The notes beneath the pieces were generated by a model, which was not told where the DNA came from, did no database searches, and saw nothing but the letters and a program-made list of their open reading frames with translations. The position numbers were made by a program, and so were the translations under genes. Shown piece after piece: positions 1 through 5,302 of a DNA stretch of 5,302 nucleotides. This DNA is from CAZYMF01 sp964648215 (lineage in GTDB: Bacteria > Desulfobacterota > Binatia > HRBIN30 > JACQVA1): contig CAZYMF010000290.1 of assembly GCA_964648215.1 (NCBI GenBank), positions 1 to 5,302 of the forward strand, written 5' to 3'. The number at the start of each line of letters is the position of its first letter. Positions within the stretch are counted from its first letter, which is position 1.

Positions 1-48
1 GCCAGCTTCCCAAGCTGGACGTCGCCGGTTCGACCCCGGTCGCCCGCT
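1..48 (+). tRNA. tRNA-Gly (anticodon CCC), 3' part, cut by the window start
   Basis: The sequence folds as the 3' two-thirds of a tRNA. The anticodon stem is CCAGC (2-6) with GCTGG (14-18), closing the 7-base loop TTCCCAA, so the anticodon at 9-11 is CCC, which reads glycine GGG codons. A 5-base variable loop (19-23) follows. The T arm is GCCGG/CCGGT (24-28 and 36-40) around TTCGACC. The 3' acceptor strand is CGCCCGC (41-47) and the discriminator base is T48, as expected for bacterial tRNA-Gly. The implied 5' acceptor strand, GCGGGCG, is the usual start of bacterial glycine tRNAs but lies outside the window. CCA is not encoded after T48, so it would have to be added by a nucleotidyltransferase. 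The acceptor 5' strand and D arm are missing only because the window starts inside the gene. Confidence 0.93.
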
Positions 49-54
49 CTCTTT

Positions 55-71
55 CTGAGTTCGGAACTCGG
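55..71 (+). other. Small hairpin just after the tRNA
   Basis: Bases 55-61 pair with 65-71 (7 bp including one G-T wobble) around a 3-base loop. It lies 6 bases after the tRNA end and could mark the 3' trailer or a weak transcription end. There is no T run after it, so I do not call it an intrinsic terminator. The rest of 72-129 shows a weak GC hairpin (88-92 with 99-103) and no gene. Confidence 0.25.
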
Positions 72-129
72 CTGCGCTTCCTCGATGGCGGGCCTTCCCC
101 CGCGTCGCCGTCTCCCGCCCACTTGCGCC

Positions 130-158
130 TTGACACATTCGTTGCCGCGCCGTATGAG
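130..158 (+). promoter_or_regulatory. Predicted sigma70-type promoter of the three-gene cluster
   Basis: A perfect -35 hexamer TTGACA (130-135) is followed, after exactly 17 bases, by TATGAG (153-158), which matches TATAAT at four of six positions including the key TA at the start and the A at position 5. Transcription would begin near 165, giving a 5' leader of about 54 bases before the ATG at 219. A palindrome GTTGCAAC (173-180) lies just after the expected start point and could be an operator, though 8 bases is too short to insist on. No comparable promoter is seen before the next two genes. Confidence 0.62.
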
Positions 159-205
159 CTGCCAAATTCCATGTTGCAACAGGGTCACGTCTCCACAATG
201 CCTGA

Positions 206-214
206 GGGGGGAGG
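206..214 (+). promoter_or_regulatory. Ribosome binding site that fixes the start of the beta-helix gene
   Basis: A purine run GGGGGGAGG ends 4 bases before the ATG at 219. It decides between this ATG and an in-frame TTG at 123. The TTG lies upstream of the -35 box and has no Shine-Dalgarno sequence, so a message made from the promoter at 130-158 could not contain it. Confidence 0.65.
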
Positions 215-218
215 TTTG

Positions 219-1421
219 ATGAAATCAATCCGGGTGAGCATCTGCGCGGTTCTGGTTCTGGGTTTGGCTGTCGTGAGCACGCCCACGGCGGCTACGGCCA
301 AGTCGGTGACGGTCAACCCCGGAGAGTCGATTCAGGCCGCGATCGACGCTGCCGCGCCGGGCGACACGGTGAAGGTGATGCCCGGGGACTACGACATGGA
401 GACAGGCTCTCCGGCCGCGATCACGATCAACAAGCCTCTGAAGCTGATCGCCAAGAGCAAGCTGCCGGGCGTGAAGGTTCGCCTCTTGCCGAACGCAGCG
501 GTCCCAGGGCAGATCCACGGCATCTTCGTCGCGCCCGCAAATCCAGGTGACCCGGACATCGATGGCCTGGTGATACAAGGCTTCACCGTGGAGGGTTTCC
601 AGAACATGGGCATCTGGCTGCGCCACGTGAAGCACTTCAAGATCAAGGGCAACGAGTCGATCAACAACCAGGAGAACGGAATCTTCCCGACTCTTTCGGC
701 GAAAGGGCTGGTGAAGAACAACGTCGCCTACGGCTCGCTGGACAGCGCGCTGTGGGTGGAGGGGTCCGAGAACGTCCGCGTCATCAACAACGATCTCCAC
801 GACAGCCCGACCGGCCTCGAGGTCACGATCTCGAAGAAGGTCACGATGGGGCAAAACGACGTCCACGACAATACCGTCGGAATCGGCCTCTACAATCCCG
901 GGGCGGCGGGCCTGGATCCGGCCGAGTGGCCGGCCGGGCCCTATGGTGACTGGCATGTCGTCAACAACGACGTGCACGACAACAATTTTCCCAATCCCAC
1001 GTCGGGCGGAGAGACCGGGGCGCTGCCGCCGGGAATCGGTGTTCTGCTCCTGGGCGTCGACAACGTCCACCTTCAGAACAACCGCGTCGAAGGCAACAAC
1101 TATGTCGGAATTGGCATGGTCGACTGGTGCCTTGCCGTGGTTTCGGCTGGCCTTGTGGACAACGTGCCCGACTGCGAGGCCTACTTCCCGGATCACACGC
1201 CGGACTACAATCAGTTCACCGGGAACAAGCTGGCCGATAACCATACCGACACCAGCCCACAGCTGTTACCGGCGGCGGACATATTGGACGTCGGCTTGGA
1301 ATTGTTTTTCTATGGCACCTTTGGCACTGGAACGGGCAACTGCTTTAGCGGGAACAATCTCCTCAAGACTTCCTCCACCCCGCTCGTAACGTTCCCCGAC
1401 CCACTCCCCGCGTGCAACTAG
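219..1421 (+). CDS. Secreted right-handed parallel beta-helix repeat protein
   Basis: The product has 400 residues. Residues 1-27 form a Sec signal peptide: basic MKSIR, a hydrophobic core, then cleavage expected after ATA27. The mature protein opens with a typical beta-helix entry (VNPGESIQAAIDAAAPGDTV, 32-51), then coils of about 22 residues between 114 and 303, rich in Asn and Gly. The turn motif NNDLHD/QNDVHD/NNDVHD recurs at about 190, 212 and 249, suggesting asparagine ladders. This matches the pectin-lyase-like beta-helix group (Beta_helix/NosD-type repeats). Such proteins bind or cleave polysaccharides or act as surface scaffolds. I see no diagnostic lyase or hydrolase active site, so no substrate is assigned. 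Four mature cysteines (304, 319, 375, 399) lie in the C-terminal third and probably form two disulfides, which fits export. It is the first gene behind the predicted promoter. The ATG at 219 is chosen for its strong ribosome binding site and the signal peptide directly after it. Confidence 0.88.
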   Translation: MKSIRVSICAVLVLGLAVVSTPTAATAKSVTVNPGESIQAAIDAAAPGDTVKVMPGDYDMETGSPAAITINKPLKLIAKSKLPGVKVRLLPNAAVPGQIHGIFVAPANPGDPDIDGLVIQGFTVEGFQNMGIWLRHVKHFKIKGNESINNQENGIFPTLSAKGLVKNNVAYGSLDSALWVEGSENVRVINNDLHDSPTGLEVTISKKVTMGQNDVHDNTVGIGLYNPGAAGLDPAEWPAGPYGDWHVVNNDVHDNNFPNPTSGGETGALPPGIGVLLLGVDNVHLQNNRVEGNNYVGIGMVDWCLAVVSAGLVDNVPDCEAYFPDHTPDYNQFTGNKLADNHTDTSPQLLPAADILDVGLELFFYGTFGTGTGNCFSGNNLLKTSSTPLVTFPDPLPACN

Positions 1422-1461
1422 AGCCGTCGGCAGCGGTCGGGTGGGCGCTGGGTGCGCGATC

Positions 1462-1488
1462 GCCACGTCACCCGGGAGGTGACGTGGC
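1462..1488 (+). promoter_or_regulatory. Perfect inverted repeat covering the start of the Rid-like gene
   Basis: GCCACGTCA (1462-1470) is the exact reverse complement of TGACGTGGC (1480-1488). The arms are 9 bp and the 9-base spacer is CCCGGGAGG. The Shine-Dalgarno purines GGGAGG lie in the loop, and the GTG start codon (1484-1486) lies in the right arm. In RNA this would be a stable hairpin that hides the start codon while exposing the ribosome binding site. As DNA it could instead be an operator for a dimeric regulator. There is no T run, so it is not an intrinsic terminator. The repeat is directly visible; its function is inference. Confidence 0.55.
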
Positions 1489-2674
1489 ACATTCAGGCGC
1501 GAGCTCGACCGCTCTCCGCCGGTTCGCCGGCCCGGAGGCGGACGAGCTCGCGATTTTCTGTCGCCCGCAAGGGCAATCGCTAGACACGGCTCACCAGGCC
1601 GAGGCGGCCTACCGGGAGTTGGCGCAGCTCCTCGCCGCTCATCGGGCGTCGTTCCGGGATCTTGCCAGCGAGACACTCTTCCTGCGCGACATCCGGCAGA
1701 ACCTCCCGCTGGTGCTAGACGTCCGGACCCGGGTTCTCACCGACCTCGGCCAGAGTGCCGGCGCGCCGGCACCCGCGTTCATCCAGCAGGCGCCCATCGA
1801 CCCCGGCGCGAGCTTCGAGGTGGCGACGTGGGCCACGGTCCCCCGCAATCGCGACGCCTGGTCGGTGCGCGACGTCCGGCCGTCGCCGTCGTGCGCGTGT
1901 GAGGGATGCGCCCGCTCCGGCGCACGGCTCGTTCGCCTCGGCGACCAGGTATCGCTCCACACGACGAACGTCTACGGCACCGGCGGCGATGCGTCCGCGC
2001 AGGCCCGGGACATGTTCCGCGCGGCGGAGCGCCTGCTCGACCAGTGCGGCATGGGCTTCCGCGACGTCGTCCGCACCTGGATCCACCTGCGCGACATCGA
2101 CCGGGACTACGACGCTCTCAACCAGGCCCGACGCGAGTTCTTCCGGCGCTGCGGCATCGAATTGGAGCCCGCCAGCACCGGTGTTCAGGGCATACCGTTT
2201 CCCGACGAGCACGACTTTTCCATGACTCTCCACGCGGTGAAGGCCGAGCGGCCGCTCGACGTCACGCCGATGTCCGCCCCGACTCTCAACGAGGCGTGGA
2301 GCTACGGTGCCGACTTCTCGCGCGGCCTGAGAGTCGCCGAGGCGAACACGGTGACGCTCTACGTCTCCGGCACCGCCAGCATCGACGAGGCGGGACGGAC
2401 CGCCCACGCCGGCGACTTCGAGGCACAGGCCGGGCGCATGCTGCACAACATCGCCTCGCTGCTCGCCCAGCAGGGTGCCGCCTTCGAGAACCTGGTCTCC
2501 GGAGTCACGTACCTGAAGAACCCGAGCGACGCGCCGGTGTTGCGGTCGATGTATCGCGAGCGCGGCTTCGACGGCTTCCCGTGCGCCCTCGTCCAGGCTC
2601 CGTTGTGCCGGCCCGAGCTTCTCTGTGAAGCGGAAGCCGTCGCGCTGCTTCCCCTGGCCACGGCAGGAGCGTAG
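1484..2674 (+). CDS. Three-domain RidA/YjgF-family protein, chorismatase-like
   Basis: The product has 396 residues from the GTG at 1484 and no signal peptide, so it is probably cytoplasmic. Three Rid-type units follow each other: about 18-119, 144-254 and 265-390. Each has a beta hairpin, a long helix (for example DMFRAAERLLDQCGM, 176-190), a segment of the RDVVRTWIHLRDIDRDYD type and a closing strand pair. RidA enzymes are homotrimers that hydrolyse reactive enamines/imines, so one chain with three units could fold as a pseudo-trimer. Domains 2-3 also recall FkbO/Hyg5 chorismatases (VRTW, PASTG, SGTASI then GRTAHAGD). This is a comparison from memory and no activity is claimed. The RidA catalytic Arg (Arg105 in E. 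coli) is missing in all three units, while Glu is kept in domain 1 (E112) and domain 3 (E382/E384). A CxCxxC motif (C137, C139, C142) sits between domains 1 and 2. An in-frame GTG at 1412 lacks a ribosome binding site; GGGAGG 4-5 bases before 1484 favours the shorter start. Confidence 0.8.
   Translation: MAHSGASSTALRRFAGPEADELAIFCRPQGQSLDTAHQAEAAYRELAQLLAAHRASFRDLASETLFLRDIRQNLPLVLDVRTRVLTDLGQSAGAPAPAFIQQAPIDPGASFEVATWATVPRNRDAWSVRDVRPSPSCACEGCARSGARLVRLGDQVSLHTTNVYGTGGDASAQARDMFRAAERLLDQCGMGFRDVVRTWIHLRDIDRDYDALNQARREFFRRCGIELEPASTGVQGIPFPDEHDFSMTLHAVKAERPLDVTPMSAPTLNEAWSYGADFSRGLRVAEANTVTLYVSGTASIDEAGRTAHAGDFEAQAGRMLHNIASLLAQQGAAFENLVSGVTYLKNPSDAPVLRSMYRERGFDGFPCALVQAPLCRPELLCEAEAVALLPLATAGA
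2665..2669 (+). promoter_or_regulatory. Ribosome binding site inside the end of the Rid-like gene, setting the next start
   Basis: AGGAG lies 8 bases before GTG 2678 and 14 bases before the in-frame ATG at 2684. The spacing favours GTG. The site overlaps the last codons of the upstream gene, whose stop (2672-2674) is 3 bases from the start, a layout typical of translational coupling. Confidence 0.6.
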
Positions 2675-2677
2675 TCA

Positions 2678-5056
2678 GTGAATATGCCGCGGGTTCTTCG
2701 TTCGGTCGTGAGCGCCGTTGTGATGATGGTCGCCCTCGCCGCGGGCCTGTCCTTCGCCGAGGGCGATGGCGGGCCCGGCACGCAGGCGATCCTCGCCGCC
2801 GCGGCCAATAGGACCCAAGCACGACTGCAGATCAGCTATCCGTTGGAGGGGACGCTGTTCCCTCCCGAGAGCGTCGCTCCGACCTTCGTGTGGAAGGACA
2901 AGACGGCAAACGTCGATCACTGGTACGTGGTGGTTCGCGACGGCACCGGCGGCGACGTGCTGCGGGCTTCGGTCGACGCGCCGCGCTGGCGACCTTCGGA
3001 GGAGAGCTGGAGCCAGATCAAGCAGCAGAGTTTGGAGCGCGATGCCGAGGTGATCGTCGCGGGCGTCAGCCAGACGAAGGATACGACCGTCTTGTCATCG
3101 GCGCGTGTGCACATTCGCACGTCGAAGGACAAGGTCGGCGACTCGCTCTTCTACCGCGAGGTGCCGCTGCCGTTCCTGAAGGCCGTGCAGGATCCGTCCC
3201 GTATCCGCTGGCGCTTCGGGACCATCGACTCGCAGTCCGCCCCGCCGATCGTGCTGCACGACCTGCCCGTGTGCGGCAACTGTCACTCGTTCGCGGACAA
3301 CGGCAGCACTCTCGGGCTCGACGTCGACTACGGCAACGACAAGGGCGCCTACGCCATCTTGCCGGTGTCGAAGCACATGGTGTTGAACGACGCGAAGATC
3401 ATCACGTGGGCCGACTACAAGCGTCAGGACGGCGAGCTCACCTTCGGGCTGCTGTCGCGGGTGTCGCCAACCGGACGGTACGTGATCAGCACGGTCAAGG
3501 ATCGATCCGTCTTCGTCGCCCTGCCGGACATCATGTTCTCGCAGCTCTTCTTCCCCATCAAGGGGATCCTCGTCGTCTACGACCGGGAGACGAAGAAGTT
3601 CACCGCGTTGCCGGGGGCCGACGACCCGAAGTACGTGCAGACCAATGCGGTGTGGAGCCCCGACGGCAAGTACATCGTGTTCGCCCGGGCGAAGGCCTAC
3701 CACGCGAAGCGCATCGAGCAGCAGAACGCCGTCCTGGTCGACACCAAGGACGTCCCGGAGTTCACCGTCCACAAGAAGCCCTTTCGCTACGACCTGTACC
3801 GGATCCCGTTCAACGACGGGAAGGGAGGAACGCCGGAGCCGCTGCGCGGTGCCTCGAACGACGGGATGAGCAACTACTTCCCGAAGTACTCGCCGGACGG
3901 CAAGTGGATCGTGTTCTGCAAGGCCAAGAGCTACATGCTGCTGCAGCCCGACAGCGAGCTGTACATCATGCCGGCCGCGGGCGGCGTGGCGCGACGCCTG
4001 CGCTACAACACCGCGCGCATGAACTCCTGGCACAGCTGGTCGTCCAACAGCCGCTGGCTGGTCTTCTCCTCCAAAGTGAACGGTCCGTACACCCAGCTCT
4101 TCCTCACCCACATCGACGACAACGGGAACGACAGCCCGCCGGTGCTGCTCGAGCGCTTCACCTCCCCGGACCGGGCCGCGAACATTCCCGAGTTCGTCAA
4201 GCTACCCGGCGACGCCATCGCGGACATTCGCGAGCAGTTCCTGGATCCGTACTCGTTCCTGCGGGCCGGGTTGGCCAACGAGCATACCGGAAACCACGCG
4301 GGAGCGGAGCGCGCCTATCGGCGCGGGCTGAAGCTCGCTCCGGACGACGCGGAGCTGCGCAACGCGCTGGGTTGGACGTTGTTCCAGGAGGGGCGGTCCG
4401 CGGCGGCGGTGGCGGAGTACGAGCGAGCGCTGGCCGCGAATCCCAAGAACGCGAAGGCACACAACAACCTGGCCCTCGCCCTGGTGGACCTCGGCCGGCT
4501 CGAGGAGGCGGCCACTCACTTCAAGCGGTCCCTCGATCTCGAGCCCAGGGCGGAGATCTACAGCGACCTCGGATTCACCATGGCGCGGCTGGGCCACTCG
4601 GAGGCGGCGCGCGCGGATTACCAGAAGGCGCTCGAGCTGGACCCGAAGTGCGCATCGGCGCACTACAACCTGGCCGTTGCCTGCGTGCAGGAGGGGAAGC
4701 TCGAGGAGGCAGAGTCCCACTACCGCCAGGCCCTCGCCGCAAAGCCCACCGCCCCAACGTACAACGGCTTGGGGTACGTTCTCGCCCAGCAAGGCCGTAA
4801 GGATGAGGCGGTGGCAGAGTATCGCAAGGCGATCGACGTCGACGCGAAATTCACGCCGGCCTACAACAACCTCGCCGAGGCACTGGCGGAGCAGGGGAAG
4901 CTCGAGGAAGCGGAGCACTACTACAAGCGCTCGCTCGCGCAGCAGCCGAGCGCCGCCGTCCACAACGCACTGGGCGTCGTCCTGCGCCGGCTCGGCAAAA
5001 GGGATGAGGCTGCCGACCAATTCGACAAGGCGGAGGCCTTGGATTCGGTTCGGTGA
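2678..5056 (+). CDS. Exported haem-motif (CxxCH) PD40 beta-propeller protein with C-terminal TPRs
   Basis: The product has 792 residues. A Sec signal peptide spans about 1-27 (RVLRS, hydrophobic core, cleavage after SFA). Residues 50-148 form a beta-rich, Ig/FnIII-like domain opening with SYPLEGTLFPP. A single c-type haem attachment motif, CGNCH (199-203), lies in a conserved-looking stretch. H194, H233 and M234 are possible second axial ligands, which is a guess. Residues about 255-500 are a PD40/WD40-like (TolB-type) propeller with blades marked by SPTGRYVI (263), SPDGKYIVF (327), SPDGKWIVF (405) and SSNSRWLVF (455). Residues 524-792 are eight tandem TPRs, normally a protein-binding surface. 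In a periplasmic protein CxxCH implies covalent haem from the cytochrome c maturation machinery, hence electron transfer or redox/ligand sensing; the propeller and TPRs imply a scaffold. No enzyme signature is seen and I do not recognise a named gene. It follows the Rid-like gene by 3 bases and is probably co-translated with it. Confidence 0.85.
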   Translation: MNMPRVLRSVVSAVVMMVALAAGLSFAEGDGGPGTQAILAAAANRTQARLQISYPLEGTLFPPESVAPTFVWKDKTANVDHWYVVVRDGTGGDVLRASVDAPRWRPSEESWSQIKQQSLERDAEVIVAGVSQTKDTTVLSSARVHIRTSKDKVGDSLFYREVPLPFLKAVQDPSRIRWRFGTIDSQSAPPIVLHDLPVCGNCHSFADNGSTLGLDVDYGNDKGAYAILPVSKHMVLNDAKIITWADYKRQDGELTFGLLSRVSPTGRYVISTVKDRSVFVALPDIMFSQLFFPIKGILVVYDRETKKFTALPGADDPKYVQTNAVWSPDGKYIVFARAKAYHAKRIEQQNAVLVDTKDVPEFTVHKKPFRYDLYRIPFNDGKGGTPEPLRGASNDGMSNYFPKYSPDGKWIVFCKAKSYMLLQPDSELYIMPAAGGVARRLRYNTARMNSWHSWSSNSRWLVFSSKVNGPYTQLFLTHIDDNGNDSPPVLLERFTSPDRAANIPEFVKLPGDAIADIREQFLDPYSFLRAGLANEHTGNHAGAERAYRRGLKLAPDDAELRNALGWTLFQEGRSAAAVAEYERALAANPKNAKAHNNLALALVDLGRLEEAATHFKRSLDLEPRAEIYSDLGFTMARLGHSEAARADYQKALELDPKCASAHYNLAVACVQEGKLEEAESHYRQALAAKPTAPTYNGLGYVLAQQGRKDEAVAEYRKAIDVDAKFTPAYNNLAEALAEQGKLEEAEHYYKRSLAQQPSAAVHNALGVVLRRLGKRDEAADQFDKAEALDSVR
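4349..5053 (+). repeat. In-gene repeat array: 201-base (67-residue) double-TPR units, 3.5 copies
   Basis: TPR2 to TPR8 alternate exactly 34 and 33 residues, giving a 201-base period: units 4349-4549, 4550-4750, 4751-4951 and a half unit 4952-5053. The first TPR of each pair has the pattern NxLGxxLxxxGR (NALGWTLFQEGR, NGLGYVLAQQGR). The second has NLAxALxxxGKLEEAExHYKRSL. The DNA also repeats: GGGGAAGCTCGAGGA occurs at 4693 and again 201 bases later at 4894. This indicates growth by duplication of a two-TPR module. TPR1 (4247-4348) lies before the array. Confidence 0.75.
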
Positions 5057-5186
5057 GCGGACCGACGGAGCACCGGACAGAGCCCGGGGCCACCACAAGG
5101 ACAGCGGATTCCCCTGCGAGAGCTGCGGACCACTCCGGCCGACGACGTCGGAAAACCCTTACAACGGATTGATTAAACGTCTTGGC

Positions 5187-5207
5187 CCGCCCCCGCCTCT
5201 GGGGCGG
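5187..5207 (+). terminator. GC-rich hairpin after the operon, weak terminator candidate
   Basis: CCGCCCC (5187-5193) pairs with GGGGCGG (5201-5207) around a 7-base loop, 130 bases after the last stop codon. No T run follows, so if it ends transcription it is not a classical intrinsic terminator. A smaller hairpin, CCGAC/GTCGG (5139-5143 and 5147-5151), lies before it. The stretch 5057-5186 shows no gene. Confidence 0.25.
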
Positions 5208-5242
5208 CGCTCGTAGGGAGTTGACAGCCGCCGGCCATGACG

Positions 5243-5285
5243 GTCGAGCGCCGCGCCAGCGTCAGCGCGGCGGGCGCGGCTCGAC
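5243..5285. repeat. Compound GC-rich inverted repeat near the window end
   Basis: Two nested perfect pairs are present: GTCGAGC (5243-5249) with GCTCGAC (5279-5285), and GCCGCGC (5250-5256) with GCGCGGC (5265-5271). The left arms are contiguous; the right arms are separated by GGGCGCG (5272-5278), which can also pair with part of the left arm in an alternative fold. A TTGACA (5221-5226) lies just upstream without a matching -10 box. The repeat may belong to the 3' end of a gene outside the window, a terminator or a small structured RNA; the sequence does not decide. Confidence 0.4.
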
Positions 5286-5302
5286 GACCGGGAAGCGCAG
5301 CG

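Noticed and set aside
1..48. tRNA 3' end as the attachment site of an integrated element
   Set aside because: I saw no second copy of the tRNA 3' end and no integrase gene in the window.
225..1244. Minus-strand open frame of 339 codons opposite the beta-helix gene
   Set aside because: The composition is low-complexity Val/Asp/Arg, an antisense read of Asn/Asp-rich repeats. The sense frame has a signal peptide and beta-helix repeats.
1412..1483. Longer start of the Rid-like gene at GTG 1412, overlapping the previous gene by 10 bases
   Set aside because: No Shine-Dalgarno sequence is seen before 1412, while GGGAGG stands correctly before GTG 1484. The extra 24 residues do not look like part of a Rid fold.
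3095..4111. Long minus-strand open frame (338 codons) inside the haem-propeller gene, and a similar one at 4202-5098
   Set aside because: Both are Arg/Val/Leu-rich antisense shadows of a strongly supported gene in GC-rich DNA. They have no recognisable domain.
2890..4800. Plus-strand open frame of 636 codons overlapping the haem-propeller gene
   Set aside because: It is very Arg/Gly/Ala-rich and is the shifted frame of a gene with clear PD40, CxxCH and TPR motifs. It shows no domain of its own.
5221..5249. TTGACA at 5221-5226 as a promoter
   Set aside because: No acceptable -10 box is found 16-18 bases downstream (TCGAGC at 17).
5237..5302. Possible gene start at ATG 5237 running off the window, or minus-strand gene ends entering from the right
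   Set aside because: The stretch is open in several frames on both strands because it is GC-rich. ATG 5237 lacks a close ribosome binding site, and about 20 codons are too few to decide.

Overview
The window is GC-rich bacterial DNA with strong G/C bias at third codon positions. It holds the 3' part of a tRNA gene and then three genes on the + strand, laid out like one operon. The tRNA 3' end does not encode CCA, and two genes appear to start with GTG. Two products carry Sec-type signal peptides, and one of them has a CxxCH c-type haem motif, which suggests a Gram-negative organism that matures cytochromes c. I cannot name a taxon. A high-GC proteobacterial, myxobacterial or similar environmental lineage would fit, but that is a guess.

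Layout: 1-48 is the 3' part of tRNA-Gly(CCC), cut by the window edge. 49-218 is non-coding and carries a good sigma70-type promoter (130-158) and a strong ribosome binding site. 219-1421 encodes a secreted right-handed parallel beta-helix protein. 1422-1483 is a short gap. It contains the left arm and loop of a perfect 9-bp inverted repeat whose right arm covers the GTG start codon of the next gene. 1484-2674 encodes a cytoplasmic protein made of three tandem RidA/YjgF-type domains, distantly reminiscent of FkbO/Hyg5-type chorismatases. 2678-5056 encodes a large exported protein: an N-terminal beta domain, one CxxCH haem motif, a PD40/TolB-like beta-propeller and eight TPRs. 5057-5302 has no gene I can support, but contains GC-rich inverted repeats.

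How the genes may work together: the gaps are 62 and 3 bases, the strand is shared, and the only good promoter seen lies before the first gene, so co-transcription is likely. Two products are exported (beta-helix surface or glycan-type scaffold; haem propeller-TPR protein), and the Rid-like protein between them is cytoplasmic. Their shared role is unknown to me. The most unusual items are the three-domain Rid protein, which lacks the canonical catalytic arginine in every domain, the haem-motif/propeller/TPR fusion with an exact 67-residue double-TPR period, and the start-codon hairpin.
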